Assembly (NCBI RefSeq): GCF_000701365.1
Contig: NZ_JNIK01000017.1
Span: forward strand, 248,001 to 312,000
Direction: 5' to 3'
Origin: Blastococcus sp. URHD0036
Lineage (GTDB): Bacteria > Actinomycetota > Actinomycetes > Mycobacteriales > Geodermatophilaceae
Length of the DNA: 64,000 nt
Both the position numbers and the translations under genes were made by a program. The notes below the pieces were generated by a model. That model was given only the letters and a program-made list of their open reading frames with translations. It was not told where the DNA came from and made no database searches. Shown here one piece after another: positions 8,527 through 16,240 of this stretch (positions are counted from its first letter, which is position 1; each line of letters opens with the position of its first letter).

Positions 8527-9111
8527 TCAGCCGGCCGGCGGCCGCCACCCCGGGTCACGGCCCGTCCGGCCCAGCAGCCGGTCGAAGGCGGGCGCCTCGG
8601 CGGGGACGTCCACGGGCGGGCCGAACAACCCCTCCACCGGCGGTCCCTCACCCGTCGCGGCGAACACGAACCCCGTGGCCACCTCGGTCGCGCCGGGGTC
8701 CGCACGGTAGGGCGCGCCGACGGCGACGGCGAGGTCCCAGCCGTGCACCAGGACCTCGTCCACCGCGACGGCGGCCATCGCCTGGGCCGGCATCGTCACC
8801 CCACCCGCCTCCGCGTCGCCCTCCCACGCCGCCGGATCGCGCCAGGCGGCCGCCAGCGCCGCCAGCCGCTGCGGGATCCGGGTCCGCCAGTCGGGGGTGA
8901 GGGCGTCGGCCGAGGCGCTCGCCGTGCCGCCCACCCGCTTCTCCGCGGCCAGCCGGAAGGCCAGCGTCAGACCGTCGAGGTGGTCGAGCAGGGCGGCGAC
9001 CGGCGTGTCCGCGCAGGGTGTGGCGGCGGGGAGCTGGTCGTCACGGATCGCGGTGACCACGCGCGCCGTCTCGGTGGCCGCGGCGGCGAGGGCCTGCTGC
9101 ATCGTCTCCAT
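8527..9111 (-). CDS. TIGR03086-type / DinB-like putative metal-binding protein
   Basis: Belongs to the four-helix DinB/maleylpyruvate isomerase-like superfamily, whose actinobacterial members are often mycothiol-dependent or simply metal-binding; the function is unknown. The 194-residue protein shows LPAATPCADTPVAALLDHL near residue 26, the typical first helix with the family's conserved PC and H, then DEVLVHGWDLAVAVG near residue 136, whose H-x-W-D-L is characteristic of the family. Those histidines are the likely metal ligands. It starts at the ATG at 9111; a second ATG at 9102 is possible. The divergent gene at 9214 begins 102 bases away. Confidence 0.8.
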   Translation of the reverse strand: METMQQALAAAATETARVVTAIRDDQLPAATPCADTPVAALLDHLDGLTLAFRLAAEKRVGGTASASADALTPDWRTRIPQRLAALAAAWRDPAAWEGDAEAGGVTMPAQAMAAVAVDEVLVHGWDLAVAVGAPYRADPGATEVATGFVFAATGEGPPVEGLFGPPVDVPAEAPAFDRLLGRTGRDPGWRPPAG

Positions 9112-9213
9112 GGAGGGTCGACCGCCGGAGCGGCCGGAACTCAGCGGTCCGACCGGCCGGACCAGCCGACCGTGGGTACCGTCGGCGGGACGCCGACGTC
9201 GGAGGGGGAGCCG

Positions 9214-9972
9214 ATGGACGCCGCACTCCTGCTGCCCAGCGCCGGTCCGGAGCCGATCGGCGCGGACGACGCGCTGGCCGCCGTCGTCGGGTACGCCCTG
9301 GGCCGCCGGCCGCTGCGCTTCCGGGCGCCCAACGCCCGCGAGGGGCGCTGGGTCCGGGTCCGCGCGTTCGCGTTCGAGCGCTTCGACCGCCAGCCGCCGG
9401 AGACCTCGGCCCGGATGACCGACCGCGACGTCCTGCTCGCCGAGGGCCTGCACGGACGGCTCGACCCCGACGGCTGGACGGCGGTGCGGACCGCGCTCGA
9501 CGGGGCGCTGCCGGGAGCCGAGGCGGCGGTGCGTGGCGCCGCCGGCCGGGCGTTCTGGGAGCTGCCGGAGGAGCAGACCAGCGTCCTCGCCGAGCCCGGC
9601 ACGGTGGGCGCGGCGCTGCGCGGCCTGGCCGGCGGACCACACGGCACCTACGTGCTCGCCGCGCTGCACCACCGCCGGCCGGACCTCTTCCCGCTGCTGG
9701 ACGGCGTCACCCGACGGCAGCTGTGGCCGCACACCGCGGAGGGCGACAGCGGCGTGCACGCCGTCGTGCTCCGGGAGCTGCGGGCCAACGCGGCCGCCTT
9801 CGCCCTCCTCGAGGCCCGGGTCCGCGCCGTGCTCGGGATCCGGCTGACCCGGCTGCGCCTGCACGACGTGCTGCTCTGGCTCTCCGCCTCGCTGCGCTGG
9901 GACACCGCCGTCGCGTGGGGACGGGACTCCGAGGAGGCCGGCCCGCTCGCGGTCGCCGCCGCGGCCCGCTGA
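9214..9972 (+). CDS. Hypothetical protein, 252 residues
   Basis: I do not recognise this protein with confidence. It is soluble, with no signal peptide or membrane segment. Two halves are visible: an N-terminal stretch ending around residue 80 with many Arg residues, and a helical C-terminal half with THRRPDLFPLLDGV-like sequence (LHHRRPDLFPLLDGVTRRQL near residue 150) and a final LHDVLLWLSASLRWDTA. The latter pattern recalls actinobacterial DUF families in which a conserved H-x-K/R-P-x-L-x-P-x-L-D segment forms a helix hairpin, but I cannot name one. The ATG at 9214 has GGAGGGGGAG just upstream, a strong ribosome site, so the gene is real. The next gene starts 138 bases downstream. Confidence 0.75.
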   Translation: MDAALLLPSAGPEPIGADDALAAVVGYALGRRPLRFRAPNAREGRWVRVRAFAFERFDRQPPETSARMTDRDVLLAEGLHGRLDPDGWTAVRTALDGALPGAEAAVRGAAGRAFWELPEEQTSVLAEPGTVGAALRGLAGGPHGTYVLAALHHRRPDLFPLLDGVTRRQLWPHTAEGDSGVHAVVLRELRANAAAFALLEARVRAVLGIRLTRLRLHDVLLWLSASLRWDTAVAWGRDSEEAGPLAVAAAAR

Positions 9973-10048
9973 CCACCTGAACGGGCGACCTGGACACGGA
10001 CGGGGTCCCTCGGGAGGGGCAGGAACGGCCCGGGCCACCCCGCCGCCG

Positions 10049-10076
10049 GTGACGCACGGTCATGCTCCGCCGTCAC
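10049..10076. promoter_or_regulatory. Inverted repeat upstream of the amidoligase-like operon
   Basis: GTGACG at 10049-10054 and CGTCAC at 10071-10076 form a spaced inverted repeat, 35 to 62 bases before the first start codon of the operon at 10111. It could be an operator. Support is only the symmetry and the position. Confidence 0.25.
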
Positions 10077-10110
10077 ACGCCCGGGTCCCGGGCCGTCAGG
10101 TGGAGGAACC

Positions 10111-10422
10111 ATGGGCGAGAAGGGCAACTGGGCTCCCGGGCCTGCCGCGAGCGACGTCCTCGGCAAGGGGACGGGCAGCCTCCCGGCCACAGCCGACGGC
10201 AAGGGCTTCGAGACCGCGTTCGACAGCAAGGGCCTGTCGGCCCCTGCGGACGCGGCCAAGGGCGCGGCCTCTCCCGCGGACGCCGCGAAGGGGTTCTCGT
10301 CCGCCTCGGACGCCGCCAAGGGCACCGGAGGCGACGGCCGGTCCGCCGGACTGCCTCCGCTCGGCGGCGTCCTCCGCCGGCGGGACGGCGGGGACGGGCC
10401 CGGCTCCGGTCCGGAGAGCTGA
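10111..10422 (+). CDS. Small repeat protein, every lysine in a K-G motif (candidate substrate peptide)
   Basis: A 103-residue hydrophilic, low-complexity protein with no signal peptide or membrane segment; I know no family for it. Its striking feature is lysine placement. It has exactly seven Lys, all followed by Gly, and each preceded within one to four residues by an acidic residue: EKG, DVLGKG, DGKG, DSKG, then DAAKG three times at ten-residue spacing (about residues 48-73). The only Trp and Asn are near the N-terminus, and the tail is Gly/Arg/Asp-rich. GGAGG lies five bases before the ATG, so translation is well supported. The membrane protein gene starts five bases after the stop and an amidoligase-like gene follows, so this may be a substrate, but that is inference. 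Confidence 0.75.
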   Translation: MGEKGNWAPGPAASDVLGKGTGSLPATADGKGFETAFDSKGLSAPADAAKGAASPADAAKGFSSASDAAKGTGGDGRSAGLPPLGGVLRRRDGGDGPGSGPES

Positions 10423-10427
10423 CGCCG

Positions 10428-11216
10428 GTGACCTCGCCCCGACTGCCGCGCGGCCGGGACCTCGCCCGCACGGGGGGTCCCGTCCTGTCCGACCGTCCGC
10501 CCGGCCGGGGCGTCACCCTCCCGGCCGAGCGCGACCCCGTCACGGGGAAGTGGTTGTCCGGCGACCCCGCCGGCCGGGCCGACAAGGGACGGCAGAGCGT
10601 TCCGCACCGGCCACCGGTGGCAGCGCTCGTCACGGCGGGCGCGCTGCTCGTCGCCGGCGCCGTGGCACTGGTCGTCCTCCTCGGCGGCGGGGACGACGAC
10701 CCGGCGCCGGCCGCCGCGCCCACGCCCAGCTCGGCGTCCGCCGAACCCACCCCGGAGCCGACGCCGGAGCCCACACCGGCGTTCACCGGCCCGCGGACGG
10801 TGCCGATCGTGCTCACCACCACCGAGTTCGTGTCGCCGCCCGGGTTCGGGCCCGACCCCTCGCTGGGCTCGGTGGGCGAGGTCCGGCAGCGGACGTGGGA
10901 GCTCACCGGCCCCTGCGACGGCACCGGCACGTGCACCGTCGTGCACTGCCGGGCTCCGGGGAACTGCAATCCCCCGTTCGAGGCCGCGCCCACCGGCACC
11001 GGCGAGTACGCCGCCATCTCGACGACCCCCGTGGTCTGGCAGAACCCGTCCTGCTCCGGCGGGATGGCCACGGCGACGATCACGTTCCGCGTGTCCGGGC
11101 CGCCGGAGAAGCCGACGCTGACCGGCACCTGGGTCGAGAGCGCCGACCCGGTGATCATCCCGGGGCCCGCCCTCTGCGGCGTCTACCTCGGCACCTTCAC
11201 GTTCACGTCGGCGTGA
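10428..11216 (+). CDS. Membrane-anchored extracytoplasmic protein, cysteine-containing domain
   Basis: Unknown function. The 262-residue protein has about 60 polar cytoplasmic residues containing RDPVTGKWLSGDPAG, one membrane segment (about residues 64-86, PVAALVTAGALLVAGAVALV), and a Pro-Glu-Thr linker with PTPEPTPEPTP around residue 110. An extracytoplasmic domain of about 145 residues follows with six cysteines (in GPCDGTGTC, VVHC, GNC, NPSC and PALC), an even number that suggests three disulfides. The topology is that of a type II membrane protein. It is the middle gene of a tight operon: five bases after the small K-G protein, and overlapping the amidoligase-like gene by GTGA. It may present or transport the product, but the sequence does not show this. 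Confidence 0.75.
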   Translation: MTSPRLPRGRDLARTGGPVLSDRPPGRGVTLPAERDPVTGKWLSGDPAGRADKGRQSVPHRPPVAALVTAGALLVAGAVALVVLLGGGDDDPAPAAAPTPSSASAEPTPEPTPEPTPAFTGPRTVPIVLTTTEFVSPPGFGPDPSLGSVGEVRQRTWELTGPCDGTGTCTVVHCRAPGNCNPPFEAAPTGTGEYAAISTTPVVWQNPSCSGGMATATITFRVSGPPEKPTLTGTWVESADPVIIPGPALCGVYLGTFTFTSA

Positions 11217-12379
11217 CCGCAGCGCTGGGCGGGCTGGTCGTCCCGGACCCGCGCGCCCGGTGCGGGGTCGAACAGGAGTTCGCGGTCCGCGACGCCGCCG
11301 GCCTCGCGGTCGACGTCCGGGAGCGGATCGACGGGTGGGCGCTGGGCGCCCGGTTCGACCCCGGCGACCCCCATGCCGCCCGCGGCCGCTGGGGCGGCGT
11401 GGTCACCGCCGACGGCCCCGAGGCCGAGGTGGTGACCCCGCCGGTCGTCGTCGGCCGCGGCACCGCGGCCCAGGTGCACGCCTGGGCCGCGGCCGGGCGG
11501 GACGCCCTGGCCGGCGAGCTGCCGCCGGGCTGGACGCTGGCGGGCTACTCGACGCACGTCAGCACGTCGGTCGACGACGACCTCGTGGTGCAGGCGGCGC
11601 GCCTCGTCGTCAGGCGGCTGGCGCCGGCACTCATGCTGCTGCTGGACGGCCCCGACTCCCCCGGTCTGCTGGTCCGGCCCCGGCCGGGGCGCCTGGAGAT
11701 CTGCGGCGAGTACGCCGAGGGACGGTCACTCCGGCACGCCGCCGCCGTCGCGGTCGCCGCCTCCGGACTGGCCGCCGACGCCGTCCGTTCCCGGCGCACC
11801 CGCGCCCTGCTGCCTCCCCCGCTCCGGGTCCGCACCCAGCGGGCGGTGCAGCGGTACGGCACCTACGTCGACCGGCGGGCGTTCGGTCCCGACCTCTACG
11901 CGGAGGGACGGACGGCCCGGCTGCGCTCGCGCGGCGGGACGACGACCGCGGGCGCCCACCTCGCCCGGGTCGTGGACCTCCTGGGCGACCGGCTCGCCGA
12001 GCTCCTCGACGCCGACGACCTCGCCGCCCTGCACGCCGTGACCGCCGGGGACCTGCCCCTGCCGGTCGAGCGGGACACCCCCGAGCGCGACGACGCCCCG
12101 CGTGCCACGCCCCGGCCCATGGACCTGCGTCCCCGCGCGGCGGCCCGGGTCCGGGTCGAGGTCGTGACCGCCACCTGGTGGACCTACGTGGTCCGGCTCG
12201 ACACCGCGCACCGCAGCCGCTGGCTCACCCTGCCCGGCAGCTGGATCGAGTCCTTCCTCGAGGCGCTGCACGCCGGGCGGCTCGACGACGTCCTCGCCGA
12301 CCTGGTGCCCGCGCCGGCCGGCACCGTCACCGGCGCGGCACCTCGATCCACCCGGTGGGCTGGCGCAGCGGCGCCTTGA
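11213..12379 (+). CDS. Carboxylate-amine ligase-like (amidoligase / glutamate-cysteine ligase fold) protein
   Basis: Probably an ATP-dependent enzyme joining a carboxyl group to an amine. The first 170 residues show, in order, the signatures of the glutamine synthetase-like amidoligase fold: GVEQEF at 18-23 (metal/ATP-binding E-x-E), EAEVVTPP at 70-77 (substrate E and the T/S-P-P turn), STHVST at 113-118 (H-V strand) and GRLEICGEY at 159-167 (R-x-E). The C-terminal 200 residues, rich in Arg, are not recognisable. Assignment to one subfamily (GCS2, amidoligase) is not possible by eye. It starts at the GTG overlapping the previous stop (GTGA), implying translational coupling. Its 3' end overlaps the convergent FadD-like gene by 53 bases. 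Confidence 0.6.
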   Translation: MTAALGGLVVPDPRARCGVEQEFAVRDAAGLAVDVRERIDGWALGARFDPGDPHAARGRWGGVVTADGPEAEVVTPPVVVGRGTAAQVHAWAAAGRDALAGELPPGWTLAGYSTHVSTSVDDDLVVQAARLVVRRLAPALMLLLDGPDSPGLLVRPRPGRLEICGEYAEGRSLRHAAAVAVAASGLAADAVRSRRTRALLPPPLRVRTQRAVQRYGTYVDRRAFGPDLYAEGRTARLRSRGGTTTAGAHLARVVDLLGDRLAELLDADDLAALHAVTAGDLPLPVERDTPERDDAPRATPRPMDLRPRAAARVRVEVVTATWWTYVVRLDTAHRSRWLTLPGSWIESFLEALHAGRLDDVLADLVPAPAGTVTGAAPRSTRWAGAAAP

Positions 12380-13874
12380 GCACCTTGCCGCCGGCGTTGC
12401 GCGGCAGCGGTCCGCTGAGCACCCGCACGAACTGCGGCACCTTGAAGTCCGCCAGGCGCTCGCGCGCGAACGCCGCGAGGTCGGGCACCAGCGCCGCGGG
12501 GTCGACGCCCTCCCGGGGCAGCACGACGGCGCCGACCTTCTCCCCCATCACCGGGTCCGGCACGCCGACGACCGCCACCTCGACCACGTCGGGGTGCTCG
12601 GCGAGGGCGTTCTCCACCTCGACCGAGTACACGTTCTCCCCGCCGCGGTTGATCATGTCCTTGGCGCGGTCGACGATCCGCACGATGCCCCCGGCCGGCA
12701 CCTGGTCGATCCGCGCGACGTCGCCGGTGCGCAGCCAGCCGTCGACGAACGTCTCCGCCGTGCGCGCCGGGTCGCCCCAGTAGCCGGCGACCACGTTAGG
12801 CCCGCGGACGAGCAGCGCCCCCACCCCGGTGACCGGGTCGGGCCGGTCGATCCGCACGTCGTCCACCGGCGCGGCGAAGCCGACGGCGTCGGCATGCTCG
12901 GCGGCGTACTCGTGCGGGAGGAACGTCGCCAGCGCCGTGGTCTCGCTCAGCCCGAAGCCGTTGCCCACCCGGGCACGCGGGAAGGCGTCCACCAGACGGT
13001 GGACCAGCTCCGGCGCGATCGGCGCACCGCCGTAGCTGACCGTGCGCACGGTCGAGACGTCGGTGGTCGCGGAGTCGGGGTGGCGCAGCACGAGCTCGTA
13101 GATCGTCGGCACGGTGGTGATCAGCGTGATGCCGTACTCCGGGATGGCGGCGAGGAAGTCGGCCGGCCGGAACTGCGGCATCACGACGGCGAGGCCGCCG
13201 AGCTCGACCTGGGTCATCAGCTGCGAGCAGCAGCCCGTGACGTGGAACAGCGGCACGGAGATCAGCGTGGAGTTCGCCAGCGCGGGGTCGCGGTCGAGCT
13301 CCCGGCAGCGGATGACGTTCTCGATCGTCGTCAGGAGGTTCTCGTGCGTGACCATGGCGCCCTTGGGCCGGCCGGTCGTGCCGCTCGTGTAGAAGAGCGC
13401 GGCCACGTCGGTGTGCGCGCGGTCGGCGTCCGGCGTCCCGTCCGGGTCGGCATCGGGCAGCGGCTCCCCCGGGCGGACGACGTACGCGGCGCCGCAGTCG
13501 GCCAGCACGTACTCGGCCTCGGCCTCGGCCAGCCGGGTGTTCAGGGGGACGACGACGCCGCCGGCCAGGTGCGTCCCCCAGTAGGCCAGGACCCAGTCCA
13601 GGCCGTTGCCGATCCGCAGCGCGACCCGGTCGCCGGGGCCCACGCCCGCTCCGCGCAGACCGGCCGCCACCCGGCGTCCGCGCTCGACCAGCTGCGCGTA
13701 GGTGACGCTGCCGCCGCCGAGCTCGGCGACCGCGGGGCGCTCCGGGTACCGCGCGGCGACGTCGAGGAGCAGCGCCACCACGTTGCGCCGCAGGCCCGTG
13801 TACCGCCGGATCCCGTCCGGGCCGGTCTCGATCCCGCTGGTGTCGAAGGGGTAGCTCCCCCGGTCCCGCTGCAT
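12327..13874 (-). CDS. Acyl-CoA synthetase (AMP-binding, FadD-like)
   Basis: Activates a carboxylic acid to its CoA thioester via an acyl-adenylate. The 515-residue protein has the P-loop-like motif FYTSGTTGRPKGAM near residue 160, the adenine-binding GFGLSETTALA near residue 300, WLRTGDVARID near residue 380, and the hinge plus A10 region ending in PRNAGGKVLK near residue 500, where the lysine is catalytic. The adenylating domain is a little short between residues 130 and 150, where a Pro/Asp-rich linker replaces part of the usual fold. The ATG at 13874 has GAGGAGG upstream. It is divergent from the DUF1810 gene, with a 25-bp palindrome between them. Substrate chain length cannot be judged. 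Confidence 0.88.
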   Translation of the reverse strand: MQRDRGSYPFDTSGIETGPDGIRRYTGLRRNVVALLLDVAARYPERPAVAELGGGSVTYAQLVERGRRVAAGLRGAGVGPGDRVALRIGNGLDWVLAYWGTHLAGGVVVPLNTRLAEAEAEYVLADCGAAYVVRPGEPLPDADPDGTPDADRAHTDVAALFYTSGTTGRPKGAMVTHENLLTTIENVIRCRELDRDPALANSTLISVPLFHVTGCCSQLMTQVELGGLAVVMPQFRPADFLAAIPEYGITLITTVPTIYELVLRHPDSATTDVSTVRTVSYGGAPIAPELVHRLVDAFPRARVGNGFGLSETTALATFLPHEYAAEHADAVGFAAPVDDVRIDRPDPVTGVGALLVRGPNVVAGYWGDPARTAETFVDGWLRTGDVARIDQVPAGGIVRIVDRAKDMINRGGENVYSVEVENALAEHPDVVEVAVVGVPDPVMGEKVGAVVLPREGVDPAALVPDLAAFARERLADFKVPQFVRVLSGPLPRNAGGKVLKAPLRQPTGWIEVPRR

Positions 13875-13954
13875 GCCGTCCTCCTCGACCACCGTTGCTC
13901 GTCGCAACCATCTTCCGCCTGGGTGCGAGCCCACTCGCGGGCGGCTGGTGTGCC

Positions 13955-14009
13955 CCGAGCGTCCCTGTGCTCTGCCCACGGGTGGTGGGCAGAGCACAGG
14001 GACGCTCGG
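13955..14009. repeat. Perfect 25-bp inverted repeat between divergent genes
   Basis: Arms 13955-13979 and 13985-14009 are exact reverse complements with a five-base loop. The inner part of each arm contains GTGCTCTGCCCA, the same core as the palindrome at 4593-4626. It lies between the start of the FadD-like gene (13874, minus) and the start of the DUF1810 gene (14050, plus), where no gene ends, so a normal terminator role is unlikely. Confidence 0.8.
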
Positions 14010-14049
14010 AACAGGTTGGTGGCGTCCCGGGCCGGGGCATGGAGCGGCG

Positions 14050-14469
14050 GTGAGCGATCGGTTCGACCTGCAGCGCTTCGTCGACGCGCAGTCCGGCACC
14101 TACGAGCAGGCGCTCGCGGAGCTGCGCGCCGGCGCGAAGCGGAGCCACTGGATGTGGTTCGTGTTCCCTCAGGTGGCCGGCCTGGGTCGCAGCTCCACGG
14201 CGCAGCGGTACGCGGTCCCCGGACTCGACGAGGCGCGCGCCTACCTGGCCCATCCGGTGCTGGGTCCGCGGCTGGTGGAGTGCGCCCGGGTGCTCGCCCG
14301 GCTGGAGGGGCGCACCGCCGAGCAGGTGTTCGGACCCGTCGACGCGGTGAAGCTGCGCTCGTCGATGACCCTCTTCGCTGCGGCGGCCCCCGACGAGCCG
14401 GTGTTCGGCGAGGTCCTCGACGCCTTCTTCGCCGGCGAGCGGGACGACGCCACGACGTCCCGCCTGTGA
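14050..14469 (+). CDS. DUF1810 family protein
   Basis: Unknown function. This 139-residue cytoplasmic protein matches the DUF1810 family over its whole length: FDLQRFVDAQSGTYEQALAE at the N-terminus, then SHWMWFVFPQ near residue 32, then LGRSSTAQRYAV and LRSSMTLFAAAAPDEPVFGE. These motifs and the length are all typical. It starts at a GTG; a weak GGAG lies nine bases upstream. The next gene, on the same strand, starts 43 bases after the stop and may be in the same transcript. DUF1810 proteins are often encoded near macrodomain or nucleotide-processing genes in other bacteria, which is not the case here. Confidence 0.9.
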   Translation: MSDRFDLQRFVDAQSGTYEQALAELRAGAKRSHWMWFVFPQVAGLGRSSTAQRYAVPGLDEARAYLAHPVLGPRLVECARVLARLEGRTAEQVFGPVDAVKLRSSMTLFAAAAPDEPVFGEVLDAFFAGERDDATTSRL

Positions 14470-14512
14470 GCTCGAGCGGGCGCGAGTGGCCCGCGTCGGC
14501 GAGGCTGGGGCG

Positions 14513-15553
14513 GTGAGCGAGGACAGCAACGGATCGGGCTACGTCGAGCAGGGCCGGGACTACTCCCGGGACACCAACTACATCACCGACCGGATCACCG
14601 CCGACGGATCGGGCGGGTGGAAGGTGGAACCCGGCCGGTACCGGCTCGTCGTCGCCCGGGCCTGCCCGTGGGCAAACCGGTCGACGATCGTCCGGCGGCT
14701 GCTGGGCCTGGAGCCGGTGCTGTCGATGGGCATCTGCGGCCCGACCCACGACGAGCGCAGTTGGACGTTCGACCTGGACCCCGGTGGCCGCGACCCGGTG
14801 CTGGGCTACGAGCGGCTGCAGGAGGCCTTCCTCGCCCGGGACCCCGACTACTCGCGCGGCATCACGGTCCCGGCGATGGTCGACGTGCCGACCAAGGCCG
14901 TCGTCACCAACGACTTCGCGCAGATCACCCTCGACCTCTCCACCGAGTGGACGGCGTACCACCGCGACGGCGCTCCCGACCTCTACCCCGAGCACCTGCG
15001 GGACGAGATGGACGAGGTCATGCAGCGCGTCTACACCGAGGTCAACAACGGGGTGTACCGCTGCGGGTTCGCCGGTTCGCAGCGCGCCTACGACAAGGCC
15101 TACGGGCGGCTGTTCACCGCGCTGGACTGGTTGTCGGAGCGGCTGGCCGACCGCCGCTACCTGATGGGCGACACGATCACCGAGGCCGACGTCCGGCTGT
15201 TCACCACGCTGGCCCGGTTCGACGCGGTCTACCACGGCCACTTCAAGGCCAACCGCTCGAAGCTGAGCGAGATGCCGGTGCTGTGGGGCTACGCGCGGGA
15301 CCTGTTCCAGACGCCGGGGTTCGGCGACACGACCGACTTCCCGCAGATCAAGGAGCACTACTACGTCGTCCACGCCGACATCAACCCCACCAAGATCATC
15401 CCGATGGGGCCGGACACCTCGAACTGGCTGACCCCGCACGGTCGCGAGCAGCTGGGCGGCTCGCCGTTCGGGGACGGGACGCCGCCCGGTCCGGTCGCCG
15501 CCGGCGAGGAGGTCCCGGCCGACCACGGGCCGGGGGGCATCGGCCACCGGTAG
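14513..15553 (+). CDS. Glutathionyl-hydroquinone reductase-like (GST fold) oxidoreductase
   Basis: Members of this Xi-class GST group (YqjG/PcpF) reduce thiol-conjugated hydroquinones through a catalytic cysteine. Here the motif is ACPWANR with the Cys at residue 51. Actinobacteria make mycothiol instead of glutathione, so the in vivo thiol is probably mycothiol; that is inference. The 346-residue protein also shows the C-terminal helical domain with YLMGDTITEADVRLFTTLAR near residue 220 and the family tail INPTKIIPMGP near residue 293. The start is the GTG at 14513. The C-terminal extension of about 45 residues after NWLTPHGR is Gly/Pro-rich and probably disordered. Confidence 0.88.
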   Translation: MSEDSNGSGYVEQGRDYSRDTNYITDRITADGSGGWKVEPGRYRLVVARACPWANRSTIVRRLLGLEPVLSMGICGPTHDERSWTFDLDPGGRDPVLGYERLQEAFLARDPDYSRGITVPAMVDVPTKAVVTNDFAQITLDLSTEWTAYHRDGAPDLYPEHLRDEMDEVMQRVYTEVNNGVYRCGFAGSQRAYDKAYGRLFTALDWLSERLADRRYLMGDTITEADVRLFTTLARFDAVYHGHFKANRSKLSEMPVLWGYARDLFQTPGFGDTTDFPQIKEHYYVVHADINPTKIIPMGPDTSNWLTPHGREQLGGSPFGDGTPPGPVAAGEEVPADHGPGGIGHR

Positions 15554-15562
15554 GCCCGTCGG

Positions 15563-15853
15563 TCAGTCCCCGCCGCCGCCTCCGCCGTCGCTCCCGCCGT
15601 CGGAGCCACCGTCCGAGCCGCTGTCGCTGCCGCCTGACCAGCTCCCGGGGTCGGAGTCGCGGCGGTCGCCGTAGCTCGCGCCGCCGTCGCCGGCCCATGC
15701 GGTGGAGCTGTAGTCGCCGCCTCGGTCGTCGTATCCCCGGCTCCGCCGCCGACCGGTCCGCCGCGGCCAGCGCGAGTACACGAGCGCGGCGGCGATGACG
15801 ACGACCGCCACGAACAGGGCGACGGCCAGCAGGACCGGATCGGCGTTGTCCAC
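15563..15853 (-). CDS. Small membrane protein with Gly/Ser/Asp-rich tail
   Basis: Unknown function. The 96-residue protein has one N-terminal membrane helix (about residues 6-26, DPVLLAVALFVAVVVIAAAL), a basic stop-transfer cluster RWPRRTGRRRSRG, and a tail of repeated GGSDSG / DGGSDGG units that is certainly disordered. The topology with the basic cluster puts the tail in the cytoplasm. Proteins of this kind are common in actinobacteria and often annotated only as hypothetical. The GTG at 15853 is chosen because it places the hydrophobic segment at the N-terminus. It is convergent with the upstream reductase, with nine bases between stops. Confidence 0.65.
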   Translation of the reverse strand: MDNADPVLLAVALFVAVVVIAAALVYSRWPRRTGRRRSRGYDDRGGDYSSTAWAGDGGASYGDRRDSDPGSWSGGSDSGSDGGSDGGSDGGGGGGD

Positions 15854-16183
15854 GGGCGCACCCTGCCAGGTGACGGGGAGCCGGCGGAGGACGTGCCACA
15901 CGAGCTGCACGTCCCCCGCCGGCGATGTCCCGGCCGGTGCGGAGAGACCGGGAGTTCCCGGACGCCGCGGCGTCCGTACAGCGGAACTCCAGCCCCCGTT
16001 GTCTCCCCGCCTCGTGCCCTCCGCCCGCCCCGTGACCGGCGGAGGGCACGACCGCTCTCGCGGTCGGCCGACTGCGTCGCTCGCGGAGGAGAACCAGGGA
16101 CCCGGACCGGTCGGCCGCGGCCGACCGGGGTGCGGGGAGCGTCTGATGGCCTCCTCCGGGAGCGCGCGTTCGCGCTCCTCAGG
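15854..16183. other. Intergenic stretch with hairpin, no gene seen
   Basis: No credible coding region is visible on either strand of this stretch, which with the adjoining terminator makes a 387-base gap. It holds the upstream region of the small membrane protein gene (minus strand). It also contains a 13-bp stem with arms 16013-16025 and 16038-16050. Another eight-bp hairpin spans about 16159-16178. The remainder is featureless GC-rich sequence. Confidence 0.6.
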
Positions 16184-16231
16184 CGGCCGCACCCGGCACC
16201 CGCGTGACGCGGGCACGGCCGGGTGCGGCCG
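16184..16231 (-). terminator. Extended hairpin after the PVV-repeat gene
   Basis: An outer stem pairs 16184-16197 with 16218-16231 (14 bp). Inside it a second stem pairs 16199-16204 with 16208-16213. The structure lies ten bases beyond the stop codon at 16241 of the repeat-protein gene, on its downstream side, so a terminator is the natural reading. Confidence 0.75.
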
Positions 16232-16240
16232 GGAGGAGGG

